Origin: Mnemiopsis leidyi
Lineage: Eukaryota > Ctenophora > Tentaculata > Lobata > Bolinopsidae
Direction of reading: 5' to 3'
NCBI GenBank assembly: GCA_000226015.1
Contig: JH152799.1
Coordinates: 260,098 to 309,181 of the forward strand
DNA length: 49,084 nt
Positions 21,127 to 32,217 of the stretch are shown here, one piece after another. Made by a program: the position numbers and the translations under genes. Every line of letters begins with the position of its first letter. The stretch's first letter is position 1. The notes beneath the pieces are model-generated. The model was given only the letters and a program-made list of their open reading frames with translations. It did no database searches and was not told where the DNA came from.

Positions 21127-21798
21127 TCATTTACGTTTCTTCTTTCCCTTTCCCCCTTTCAATCGCTTGGGCTTACTACTCTGAATTTTCATGAACTTGT
21201 CTTTCAACTTTTTACGGAAGTTAAAATCTGCTGCAAGTTCGTCAACAAGGGTTTTCTGCCTCATCTTCTTCGGAACTCTGCTTGAGTAAAATTCAGATTT
21301 ATCCTCGACAATTGTTCCGATCTGCACTGCTGACGGAAGTTTCTTCTTGTAATCTGACACATTTGAGAACGCCCCCTTGCCTATCAAGTTTCTACTTTTA
21401 ATGATCTTCAAGTCTCGCTTCAATTCCTCCGTCATCTCAGATGGTTTAAAATCAAAATAGTTTTTCCCGAGAGTTTTGCTTCGCTCTACTTTTCTCTCCT
21501 TTTTGAGCTTGGAGGAACTTTTCTCGAAGTCACTGATATGTACATCCCCGACATCTTGCTTGTCTTGATATTCGAAAGTTTCCAAATCAAATCCGGGGTC
21601 GATCTCTGAAGACAAGGTATCTGATACTTGGTAAGGGTTCTTAACTTCAACAAAACTTTTATTCTCGACAATGGCGTTTTCTGAACTTTCTTTCGTGGGA
21701 GTCGACGTCTTGTCTTCGAAGCAGGACTTGAAGACTTCTAGAGCAAAGTCCACACCTTTTCTTACATCAGGATTAGTTTCGTAAAGAGAAGTGTTCAT
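21127..21798 (-). CDS. Fcf2-domain pre-rRNA processing protein (DNTTIP2 homologue)
   Basis: An intronless 223-residue basic nucleolar-type protein. The C-terminal half is an Fcf2 domain: GKNYFDFKPSEMTEELKRDL, then LKIIKSRNLIGKGAF, PSAVQIGTIVEDKSEFYSSR and PKKMRQKTLVDELAAD, ending in a lysine-rich tail (KGGKGKKKRK). Fcf2 (yeast) and DNTTIP2/TdIF2 (animals) act in early cleavages of the small-subunit pre-rRNA. It is much shorter than vertebrate DNTTIP2, mainly because the N-terminal extension is reduced to about 110 acidic/Ser-rich residues. CTTTCTCAG ends 27 nt before the ATG. The intervening leader contains a two-codon upstream ORF (ATGAACTAA, 21816-21808), so either there is mild uORF control or this leader is not always retained. 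Confidence 0.82.
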   Translation of the reverse strand: MNTSLYETNPDVRKGVDFALEVFKSCFEDKTSTPTKESSENAIVENKSFVEVKNPYQVSDTLSSEIDPGFDLETFEYQDKQDVGDVHISDFEKSSSKLKKERKVERSKTLGKNYFDFKPSEMTEELKRDLKIIKSRNLIGKGAFSNVSDYKKKLPSAVQIGTIVEDKSEFYSSRVPKKMRQKTLVDELAADFNFRKKLKDKFMKIQSSKPKRLKGGKGKKKRK

Positions 21799-21827
21799 TC
21801 TCTTGGTTTAGTTCATTTTCTGTACCT

Positions 21828-22381
21828 GAGAAAGATTGGTTTATATTGACTCCTAGTTTACATATCACTTGTATATGTTCGAAGCATATATATGATTTAA
21901 TTTTGCAAATCTTCGATAGTTCAATTTATCTTAGAACTTTTAAGTTATATCATAGTTGATTTTAAACTTCTATTTTAACAGGAAAACATGTTACATCTAC
22001 AGATTTACGTACTGTTCTAGACAAAAGAACACTAGCGATTTGAAAAAATAAATTACAGATTTACATAAATATTTACAATACAACTTTTTTAGACAAAACC
22101 AGTTGTCTGCCACAGAGCACACAGCCTAAATACTATTTTATAAATACAAAAATGTAACAACATGGCACATCTGCAATAAGTTAATACAATTTCTGAGAAA
22201 ATATTCTTGTGGCTGTCCCTATTTTATGTACATATTATTTCATGATTGTTTACTGTAAAATCTAATAAATATCGTACAGTAATTAAATACTGGGGATAAA
22301 TTACAAACTTCTGATTCGTGATATCTGAATAACTGACAATCTAAAATCCCATTCCATCCTTAGCATTACTCCCCTCCAGCT
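21828..22381. other. Spacer downstream of the small unrecognised gene
   Basis: AT-rich sequence with AATAAA-type words (for example near 22047 and 22264) that could serve either strand. No exon is seen. Confidence 0.4.
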
Positions 22382-22983
22382 TTAGTTTCCTCCAGAAGTG
22401 CTGATATTCTTGATCTTGTTCCGAAGTTCTGACACGCTGACTGTGATCTTGGTGATATCCGGTGACAGCTCAACCACCTTTCCCACATCCCACAAGGGTG
22501 ACGGACTTGGCGTGATCTTCACGCTCTTCCCTTTCCCGCGCGCTGCACGTGCAATGTCCTCGTCGTCAGGTAGAGGAGTTATCACTTCCTCTCTTACTTC
22601 TAGATCCTCTGTACAGACAGGCTTGATAAGACCGAACTTTACTGCAGGTATTGGGTAGGCGGCGTGTAGTCTCTGGAGATAGGAGTCTTTAGTAGCAGAT
22701 TTAACTAGTCCTAGACTAGAAAAATAATAAACCTAGAAACTTTAATAAACAAGTCACAGGGCTAAGGCAAACTTGTTAGCTAATAGCGAACTCAGAACTT
22801 AATTTATTAACTCGAAGTGAAGTATTGTAGACAAAACTCTAACTTTGGGTTATTGATTAATAACTAATTAGTAAATAAGTAATAAATCTAGCACAAAATT
22901 TTACTGACCATGACTCTATCGTACTCTTCTTTAGGTAGATAAACCTCCTCCTCCAACTCCCTAAACATTCCATGTGCTGACAT
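22382..22983 (-). CDS. Small protein of unknown family, two exons
   Basis: The start MSAHGMFRELEEEVYLPKEE is preceded at 5 nt by a strong acceptor (CTGTGTTAACAG). The second exon (22715-22382, after TTATTTTTCTAG) encodes LGLVKSATKDSYLQRLHAAY, then PIPAVKFGLIKPVCTEDLEV, an acidic/basic stretch (LPDDEDIARAARGKGK) and a C-terminal TKITVSVSELRNKIKNISTS. Phases match if exon 1 ends at 22925 (GAAGA|gtacga), giving about 130 residues. A stronger-looking donor after VM (22908) is out of phase, so the junction is tentative and a missed middle exon is possible. I do not recognise the family. There is no signal peptide or membrane segment; it looks soluble and partly helical. Confidence 0.5.
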
Positions 22984-23830
22984 TGTTCCTGTTAACACAG
23001 AAACTTTAGTTAGAATGTGAAGTATTTTATTGTTTTTATTTGTGTTTATAGTTTTGTAGAATCTGTGGTGAATGAAGCAAAAATTTTAAATTAACTTTGA
23101 AATCGAATATTTCTATGAAAGTCATCACGTTGATCTATAGTATTTTAAATGAAAAGGCAACGTAAACAGGAAAAAGCAGAGCTTTTCTATGTATAGCAGC
23201 TTTTCGAACACTTAAAATAACTTCAAGAAACGTAGCAGCTTGAAGTACACTAAAAATAACTTTGAGATTGTTCTGAATATTTAAGTAAAATTTACAATTC
23301 TACAACTTTAAACGAGAGACGTCATGTAACTCGGTGTCGTTCTAAAAGAAAAGAAATATCAATTATTTCTTATAACTAGCCTAAATTATGTTGAGCTTGT
23401 TTAGGTGCAATGTAAACCGTAGTAGTTTCAGAAAACGACCATCTGCAACAGCCTCTTATCATATCTACAATATTCTTACAGTTGGAATGTAACGTACACA
23501 AGAAATGTTCCCAACAGACCATTGATTTTCACCAACAGTTTTCAATCAAACTATTTTAAAAGAATTTAAATTCATTATCAATTAAATCATCAAACACTAA
23601 CATTCAAAGAATATACATAGGTAATTGCGCTAAATGCCATTCAATTTAAGTACCTTAAGGTATCCAATTATCGTGTTAATGTCACCTTCAATAATTATTC
23701 GCAACAAAGGAGACTACATACCAAAGTATCTTGTAGAAACAATGCATGATATGTTTTAGATATTAAACCTCTTTTTACAGCGAGTCTTTATATGGTGATA
23801 ATTGTGATAATTGTGGCTATTAACTCGAAT

Positions 23831-23920
23831 GCAAGTTACCTAAGTGAAGAATGAAGATACAAGAATGAAAGAATTGCAAGTTACCTAAGTGAAGAATGAA
23901 GATACAAGAATGAAAGAATT
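23831..23920. repeat. 45-bp tandem duplication, two copies
   Basis: Two identical 45-bp units start at 23831 and 23876, each beginning GCAAGTTACCTAAGTGAAGA. It looks like a recent slippage or duplication event. Confidence 0.95.
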
Positions 23921-24257
23921 GCTACAGTTTTTAGACATAAAGTTCAGTTGACAGTAAAATGAAAATTTACTGCAACTGAGATAAAACTTCATCTTCCGAT
24001 TTCTACAACAAACTAACGTGCAAAACAAATTTAGGGATGTTCCTAGTCACATTTCTTTATCAGTGACCTATATCTTATCAGATCATAAGTCCGTGCCATA
24101 ACTACATTCCAGTAACTCTATAAGGTACACCTAGGAGTCAATCTAAACTATCAATCACGCAAATTTCCAAAATATTCGAGTAAACGCCACCCATTAAACA
24201 GCAGGTCCATCTGAAACTCTGATACCACACACATGATCCATCTCAATATCCCGTTTT

Positions 24258-24385
24258 GCACGTGCACACAGCACTGCACGTGTGCATCATCTCTAGGGCT
24301 GGCAAGCTGTTATCGCGCAATGCAATGGAATCTTGTCGTTTGCACGTGCACGGGCAGTACACATGACCATTCTCTTGCACGTGCA
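24258..24385. promoter_or_regulatory. Cluster of TGCACGTGCA palindromes (E-box / HRE-like)
   Basis: The perfect palindrome TGCACGTGCA occurs at 24258-24267, 24341-24350 and 24376-24385, and a TGCACGTGTG variant occurs at 24275-24284. CACGTG is the core of bHLH (MYC/MAX, USF) sites, and ACGTG is the core of hypoxia elements. It lies between the KCTD stop and the small gene, which could mark a promoter inside the collinear block. The function is inferred from motif density only. Confidence 0.4.
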
Positions 24386-24454
24386 CATAGCCTGAACATC
24401 ACACTAACTCTGTCTCGACCTCATTGGAGATCTCTTTAAAACCTAATCCCTACA

Positions 24455-26529
24455 TCACATCGGTGCACTGTCCTCCCAATATGAGTTATAAGGATCCTGG
24501 TTCTCTGACGCGTCTGAACTGTTCTGATATAGCGTACAGTTCAGGGTTTCTTCCAGGATCTTTGCCTCTGGAAATTCGATTTTGGTCTGCTTTCGCTCAG
24601 TAGCGTACATTATCGATGTACACGATATCTGAAATAAAGTGCAACTCAAAAAGAGTTTAAGAGTGATAACCCTAATAGTAAGACTACAAATGCAAACCAG
24701 TGTATAGCGGCAAGCCTCTAAAGTTATAATTTCTCATGTTTGATGCATGTTCATCAAACATTTACATAAAAAGCCACAAAGAAACTACGTGTCAAACCTC
24801 GCTAAGTTTCTTGCCGCCCCCGTAGAAAGTCCAACAACAGATCTCATTTCTCCCGCTAAGATCTCGGATAAAGCAAAGTCTGTTGTGATGTTGAGACGAC
24901 AACTTGTCGAACAGCTCGATATTACAGAGCAGTGTGTCCACTGACTTCCTGGAGAAGATAAGAGTTAGAAAACAGATGTTATCTGGTCTCATTACAAAAT
25001 TGTAAGAGTAGCACGCAGTGTGAATTGAAGATATCAAAAATGTTAATGATTTGTGAGCTTATACGGCCAACTTTTCTATAGGCATGCTGTATTGCGATAA
25101 GAATTAAACTTAACAAAGCAAGATTAAATGGCTATACGACTTTTAAGAATATAAGTTAAATATCAGTGCGTCACAGTATGACAAAGACGCTTTATGTTAT
25201 TCATTATTCAGCAAAATTTAAATTCTTTCCGAGAAAAATAATAAGACGCTAGATTTGTAAATAAGACGATAGATTTGCAAATAAGACGATAGATTTTCAA
25301 ATAAGACGATAGATTTGTAAATAAGACGATAGATTTGTAAATAAGACGATAGATTTGTAAATAAGACGATAGATTTGTAAATAACTTACTCGGTGTAGGA
25401 ATATTTGTTATTGGATCTGTTGTAGGCAAAGCGGACGACTGGTGCTTTGATGGACAAGAAGAATTTTTCTGGCATGGGGAGAGTAAGTACTGGTATTTTG
25501 AATTTGAAGTTCTCTAGTAAGAAGTGGTCTCTGCTCTCACTAGCTTCTCGGTCTATCACATCTTGGCATTGTCTGGTCACGTCTTCCAAGAGGTAAAACT
25601 GCGCTTCTTTCTAAAATTGCCGGGTTGAAAACTTGAAGAAAGTTAGTTTTGTCCTTTGAGACATACTTAAAGTTAAACTTTGAGATACAAAGGAAAATAC
25701 TAGCGATGTAACGTTATTAAAGTCGCAAGGACTGTTACCAATAATTCGTATAGATCTTGTTTGTTGGTTGGTATCCTAATTGTGCCATCTCGGAGGTAGT
25801 TTAGTATGGAACCGAAGTGTTTTCCATCTCGGTCAATCAACACGTAACCTGTAACATCAAAGTTGTGCTAATCTCTCTTGGTAGAACGTTGAGAGCATCA
25901 ACACAGAGAACTTTTAACTCATCGTAGATAAAATAAGACATGTGATTTGGTGAATCGCAAGATACAGGTTTATACTCTTGCAGTCAAGATTAAAAGATAC
26001 CAGCAGCCACAGTACTAGGAATATCTACAGAATAGTAGTTACATCTACATAACGATATAAGAACATTGACAGCAGAATATTTGTACATAACAGACCTTCC
26101 TCATCAGTAAGAACATCAATAGTTCCACTAAACATTCTCTGTAACATAGAACCTTGAGAATGGCGCGAACTGACTAGAGTTTGGAGGGTTGTTTGGAAGA
26201 GGGATCCACCTACGTTTAGCTTGACATACTTCTTACCACCACTACATACTCTGAAAAAGTAAAACATTACTATCGATAGTATCGATTCGATGCCCTAGTC
26301 ACATATGATATAAATATACAGCTAAATAATTTTGGGAAACATTTGGTTATTTAAGATCTAGTCAATACCGCTAAATAATTTTAGGAAATATTTGGACCTA
26401 ATATAAGATCTGTTATTCAATATTAACATTTGAAGCATGAGTGAAGCAAAAAGAGTAAAAGTAGTGAAAATATAAGCATTACCTTAAAGGAGAGGTTTCA
26501 ATGACAGGCACTTTACTACTCTCACCCAT
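24455..26529 (-). CDS. BTB/POZ KCTD protein of the KCTD10/KCTD13/TNFAIP1 (BACURD) group
   Basis: Six exons join in phase: 26529-26483, 26250-26096, 25848-25739, 25610-25390, 24948-24798 and 24628-24455, giving 285 residues. The N-terminal T1-type BTB domain reads [35 protein letters not shown] and [19 protein letters not shown]. The C-terminal BACURD signature follows: [42 protein letters not shown] and [20 protein letters not shown]. BACURDs are adaptors of CUL3 ubiquitin ligases; in mammals they target RhoA and other substrates. The tail after the core is shorter than in vertebrate paralogues (about 312-329 residues). A TTTATTTATAG acceptor lies 8 nt before the ATG. One intron carries a 20-bp tandem repeat. 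Confidence 0.9.
25224..25384. repeat. 20-bp intronic tandem repeat, about 8 copies
   Basis: Copies of ATAAGACGATAGATTTGTAA, a few with TTTTC or TTTGC variants, lie in the KCTD intron directly next to the donor of exon 25610-25390. Confidence 0.95.
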
Positions 26530-26539
26530 AGTCAAACCT

Positions 26540-27173
26540 ATAAATAAATCTACATTGAGGCATTATATTTGTTTGTTTACAGGTCTGGACATGTTGTACA
26601 AAATTAGAGTGTTAAAAAGGAGGCCATAGTGTTGTTATGACAGCTTGTCGCATTGAGCACCCGAAAGACAATTCAAATTAAAGCTAACTGTGAACAAAAT
26701 TATAATCAAAAATAAGTTAACACTTTGCCATAATCATTCAATTTCGGTAAATTATATCAAAAAATAACGTAAAATGTACACGCAGAATGACATATCGTCA
26801 AAATTCAGAGGCAGATCAAGAAAACGTTAAATACGGCATTAGGTAATCTTCTAAAAACGAAGGGAAGAGAAGTCTTAGCAGTCCGCCTGTACAACAGCAA
26901 TGTTTCGGAACGTGCGGGTATCCTGTAATTACAGATGCTCTACAGTACTAAACCTACGATCTGGGGAATAGTTTAAATACGATATAAAACGCGACATCCC
27001 GGATGCTAAATGTAAAACGAAATGAGCTGTTTTTGGCATATGCAACCAGATTTTTACCGCCCGGAGGATGGTTGTAATTTTCGCCGAATCCTTTTATAAC
27101 GTGGGTGAATGACCTAGCAAAGACAGGTATCTGGGTTGCACTACACAACATTTTCATCGCTGATTGATGTAAT
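26540..27173. other. Spacer between ARV1 and the KCTD gene
   Basis: AT-rich, with the ARV1 3' UTR expected on the right. No coding feature is supported. Confidence 0.4.
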
Positions 27174-28256
27174 TTATAAGTGTTCTCGACCGACCGGCGG
27201 GAAAAACCAGTAAAAGTTCTCATCCAAACCAGACTGTTCTATAGAAAGAGAAGAGTTTGAATCCCTGAATATCTTGTTGTAGACCCCGAGTGTATCCCAG
27301 GGCCAGACATTCTGACAAAGTCTGTAGGACACATACCGTTCTACCACAAACCCTGACAGAACAATTAGACCAGATCTGACACGCTTATCTGACATAACTC
27401 TGATAACGACCATGTTGTTAGCAAGGACGAAAATGTAAGAAAGAATCAGGAGGTTGGTGTTCTGGGACCACATTGCGCTGGGAATTGCGAATAACTTTGC
27501 GAAGGAAGATACAACGAGACTGGACAGCAGATTGCCGATATCCCGTACTCCCAATATCAGAACACACAACAGTGTGACAGTCAAGTAGAAGGAACATGTC
27601 TGAGCTAGCACCTCAGCAAGTCTGACGATAAACTTGAGTTCTAAAACCTGGAGGTTCAGCTTGCCATCAGGCTTATCGTTAAGCCAGGTGGTGTAAGTGT
27701 CTGCAGTGAGGGAGGAGAGGAAGAGGAGGATGGTGGTGCGGGTGTAGTAGTGGAGGAAAGAGGAGGAGTCGGAGGGGCGAGGGGGTGGGGGTTTTGTTCC
27801 GTTACTGTACTTTGTATACACCTCACGCTCTCCCCCTATCTGTCTGTTAACGGTTTGGTTTCGTCAATGTAAGAGAATTTTAAATGACAAATAATGATAC
27901 AAATAACTTAAATCACTCAATGTTTGTTTGACAGCACAAGATATGACATTATGAATATTTTCGTTATTTCAATCAAGATGATGACTGATTAACCCAATAA
28001 GTACCCAATTCACAATCATTATTACTGTATATCTAATGTAGATGGCTTACCGAACTAACCTCCTATTGAAGACGACATGTCGATAGACCTCAGTTTTGAG
28101 GAGCAACATATCCAACAGTACCAGAACCCCATCATATTCTATGTACTTGTCGACCACAGCATCACACAACTCGCACTGGGACAGTTTTAGAACTGAGGGG
28201 GATATCTGCTCACAGAGGTGTTGGTTTTGTGAACCACATTCCACACACACAAACAT
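27174..28256 (-). CDS. ARV1, ER lipid-homeostasis protein
   Basis: Two exons, 28256-28051 and 27843-27174, join in phase (CG|A, Arg), giving about 291 residues. Exon 1 holds the N-terminal ARV homology domain with a zinc-binding pair (CVECG and CELC), followed by VVDKYIEYDGVLVLLDMLLLKTEVYRHVVFN; this pattern is diagnostic. Exon 2 encodes several hydrophobic segments (for example ILLFLSSL, FYLTVTLLCVLIL, LLILSYIFVLANNMVVI), as expected for a multispanning ER membrane protein. ARV1 affects sterol distribution and GPI-anchor synthesis in yeast and animals. The ATG is only 2 nt after a TCCATCCAG acceptor. A lysine/proline-rich insert (GTKPPPPRPSDSSS) at the start of exon 2 lengthens it relative to the human protein (271). 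Confidence 0.88.
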
Positions 28257-28260
28257 CCCT

Positions 28261-29153
28261 GGATGGAGTTGGAAAGTTTGGTTGGGATGAAATATTAGGT
28301 TTTATAAAATTAGAGGTAACATGTTAACTTTCTAAAAACAGTTTAAAAACAAACATAATCAGAAATGATGGAATTGGTAAAAATTAAAAAAGGTTTCGAA
28401 TTTACGCGCCTTTTTAAAAGGAAATTGGATAAACAACAACTTGATCGTGCAGTCAATGAAACATCTTTATAATCGACAACAAAAACAACATCAAAATCAA
28501 CAGAATGATATACAGTAATTCAAAGCATCAGTACTATGAAAAACAAACTCAAATTTACAAAAGCACATTTTACTTTGTCATTCAATAAAAGAACAAAAAA
28601 TAAATCTGATTACCTCTACATTGCATCACGGGAAATATCCCAATTATGTAAAATCAAAAATGATCACAACTATGTACCTACTAAAAATATGAAAAAGGTT
28701 TGAGCACAATACGATATTGTTTACTGGTTCACACATAAAAAATTTCTGAAAACTGTACACCCATCTGAAGCAAAAAGCGAAATCACAAGTAAAGTCCCTA
28801 TAGGTATCTAGAGCCTTTATCATGCATTGATTCAAGTAGTCAGATCGAATAGAGGTTGAAAACAATCAGAGACGAGATCTAACCAATCTAACAGCAAACC
28901 ATAAGTAATAAGTATAAGGAACAAAAAGTCAAAGTTAATTTCTTTCAATTCTGGCTTGCAAACTTAGCTTCACAGTTTAATATTACAAGGCAGGAGTGAG
29001 TCAGAATTTTAAGTCTAAATTTGAGGGTCAAAATCAAGAATTTGAACATTCGCAAGTTCGCTGAAGCATCTAAATATATGTAGATTGGACCGTAACAAAA
29101 TATTCTTTTAAACACAACATGTTAAAAATAGTTTGAGAATTTTAGTAAAAGCA
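28261..29153. other. Spacer between the sorting nexin gene and ARV1
   Basis: About 0.9 kb of AT-rich DNA presumed to include the sorting-nexin 3' UTR. No exon or RNA gene is recognised. Confidence 0.45.
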
Positions 29154-32100
29154 TCACGTTTCTTTATCATCAATAAATTGGATAAGAGATTCCCATAGTT
29201 CTGCAGATTTTCTGCAACACTGCAGATTTGATTCTGCTACACAGTCCAACAAGTTTCTAAAATCTTTTTCTTTGTTTATTTTCCAGCGCTCGATATCTGA
29301 TCTGATAGAAGCACTAGCCACAACAAGCTCATCACCAGCAGTCTGATTGAGGAGCATGCGTTTATTTTATTTCTACCAAACTTGATAAATATTGATAGGT
29401 ATTGCTACTTAAGACATCACAATAATTTTCTTGAATTTAATGCCCCTAATGATAAATATTTTAGCTAATGTTAATTTCAGATCTAAAATTCGACATGTAG
29501 CATATAGAAAAATACAATTATCGCAATGATCGACAAACCTCTCCATTTGCACTGAGATTCGTGATTTCATTCTTAAGCTTGCTCATTTTTTCCTCTTTGA
29601 CTTGTGCAGGACTTTTTCCAAAGAAAGTGGCAATTGACTTTCCTGGTTCACTGGCTTCAAGCTTTTCTAACTCTTTTTGTTTTGAAAGTACAGTATCAGT
29701 AAAATAGTCTTTTGTAACCTGACATGGAATGATTGAAAATGATAACTTATCTTTTTTAATCAAAAGATTCAATATGACATAAATAATTAATTAACGAACG
29801 TGTCATAATAAACGAACATGTCATAAGTACCTGTATACAATATAAGAATATATTCATAGTAAGAGAACCGAGAGAGACAGTTAATTATCTTAAATGGCAA
29901 AATTTTTCTAAAAATTAGTTTTTTAATCATTCTTCTAAATGATTAGTGATTAATATAATATAACAAACCTGCATATGATCTCGTGTCTTCAGCACATTTT
30001 TCACTGTGTTTATGTAGAGCTGGTACTCCTTGATGCCTTCGGAAAATATTTCTTCCTTAGTTGCAACAAGCTTCCCCAACTCTTCACCATTTTTTGAAAC
30101 AACTTCTCCTAACTTTGATAATGTTGGTTCTAGGTCACCCTGAAATGAATCGTACCACTAGAGATTTAAGTTCTTCACATAAACATGAATTTTCAGTACA
30201 TAATAAAATAATAAATAAATGCTGGCATTTATTACACGCTTCAACTCTTTGTTAAAATAATCCCAAATATTTAAATTTAAAGATCATAAAAACATGGTTA
30301 TGTAAGCGTGGCCTTTTCAAATACAAATATTTATGGTTGAATTTAGATGTCTACCACATTTTCAAAAGCAATGTTGAAGAAATAACTTTTTAATGATTTT
30401 TTAAACGCATCCAAAGTATTTAATGATAATTGAAAATATAGTTTTAATACTTTCAACAACTATTAATTAAATAATTTGAGCTAGCGGATGGNNNNNNNNN
30501 NAAATATTTATGGTTGAATTTAGATGTCTACCACATTTTCAAAAGCAATGTTGAAGAAATAACTTTTTAATGATTTTTTAAACGCATCCAAAGTATTTAA
30601 TGATAATTGAAAATATAGTTTTAATACTTTCAACAACTATTAATTAAATAATTTGAGCTAGCGGATGGTATTCAGAGGGCATTAATGTAATGTACTGTGA
30701 ACTGGTCCCAAGTCCAGTCGCCATCTTGTCATTTATGTCAAATAACCGTGTTTAGTCATTGACTACTGATAGTATATCTTATGTATTTCCATGAATCATT
30801 GTAACAACTGTTAAAGTTTTGATCAAACCTCTGAATTTGCCCAGAGAGCCAGACTTGGTGATAATGCTTGTAAGGCATTTTCAAGCTCAGTTTGCTCTTT
30901 ATCCAGTTTTGTTGACTGTGATGATAGTGTAGACAACACCTTTCCAAACTCCTCAATGTACTCAGATGTTGTCTTAAATGGACTTTCAACATTTGCAATA
31001 GGCAGTTGAGGTATCGTGAACTTTTTGAGTGCAGTTGTTTTCTTTTGCTCAATCAATTCAACTTGTTTTGCAGACAGAAAAGTAAAAAAGTGCTCACTAG
31101 CAGAGAGTATTGGATGCTCAGCAATCCTACAAAGAAACTTGTTTAAAGCCAATTGCCTTAATCGCAAAAAGCTCGGATCATATTTATTGAACATTTTCTT
31201 TTGAGGTAAAGGAGGAATGATGTTGGAGGGGTAATGTTGAACCATGATATTAGACAACCAGAGAAAATCTTGATAACGCCGCCGAACATGGAATTCATGC
31301 TGTAAAAAGCTCTCTCTTGTTGTTTTGGTGACAACTTTGTAGGAAACAAATGATTCAGCAGCATGCTTTTGGGCGTCATCAACTGTTATGACAATATCCT
31401 CTTCGAAATGGGGTTTATCATAAATACTAATAGAAGAAAACCTTAGGTCTCTTAAACTCTCATAATCTTTAACATTTTTATCACCCGCTGCATTGTTATT
31501 CAATTTTGGTTCTTCTTCTTTATCAGTGCTTCCCTTAGACATGATATTGATGTCCTCATATTGAGTTGAACCATTCACTTCTATTGTTCCCACAGAAACT
31601 ACCATCGGCGATTTTTGACCTTTATTTTGATCAACAGGTTTTGTTACCTCCACATCCTCCACTTTCGGAACTTCTTCTGAAACAGGGTCTTTAATGTTTT
31701 CATTGTCATCTATAATGTTACTTTTAGGCATTGTCATCCGATTAAATGGGTTCTCTTTAATGGACTCTGTGCGTTCAAACACCACATGATGTGATGATGA
31801 TAAATCAGATGTATTTTCATCAGATGTTGGTTCAACGACTTCATGGGAAGATGGTAACTCCATATCACAAGAAGCTGCTTCCTTGACTTGATCATCATGT
31901 TTTACAAGTTTATCTTTTACAGATGCAATTTCTGTTATTTCATCAGAAAAGCTGAAGGCTGGTGTAGAAACATCATGGGAGGATGGTATTCCAGTGACTT
32001 TGTTATCAGGAGAAGCTAGTGTTTCTAAATAGGTGGATTGCAGATTAACAGCATCTCCATCATTGCAAAGTGGAATATCTGATGTAGATTCAGAAATGTC

Positions 32101-32202
32101 AGAAGAGGATGGATCTATCTCCTGAGCCAATGTAACATTTTTAGTGTTATCTTTCTCATCAGGAGATTCAACTTCAGGACTGGCACTGCCGTCCATATTC
32201 AT
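29154..32202 (-). CDS. PX-BAR sorting nexin (SNX7/SNX30-like)
   Basis: Four phase-0 exons, 32202-30829, 30139-29969, 29718-29539 and 29342-29154, encode about 637 residues. A disordered, acidic, Ser-rich N-terminus of about 260 residues precedes a PX domain (about 268-383). The PX domain has the phosphoinositide-binding RRRYQDFLWL and the IPPLPQKKMF loop. The rest is a BAR domain, starting SPFKTTSEYIEEFGKVL and ending DIERWKINKEKDFRNLLDC...LWESLIQFID. PX plus BAR with this sequence pattern fits the SNX4/7/30 group, which binds endosomal PI3P, remodels tubules and recycles cargo and autophagy proteins. An in-frame ATG 7 codons upstream lies before an acceptor (CTCCTTTATGCAG), so MNMDG is the better start. 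The intron between exons 1 and 2 contains the assembly gap. Confidence 0.85.
30325..30668. repeat. Assembly gap flanked by an exact 167-bp duplication
   Basis: Ten Ns (30492-30501) separate two identical 167-bp blocks, 30325-30491 and 30502-30668. This looks like an overlap of two contig ends that was scaffolded instead of merged. It lies in a sorting-nexin intron and does not affect coding. Confidence 0.9.
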
Positions 32203-32217
32203 GAAGTGCAGCCAATC

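Larger units (their letters stand above)
22991..24454. other. Spacer of about 1.5 kb between the KCTD gene and the small gene
   Basis: The longest gap in the minus-strand gene block. It contains a 45-bp direct tandem duplication (23831-23920) and a cluster of CACGTG palindromes (24258-24385). No exon is seen. Confidence 0.5.
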
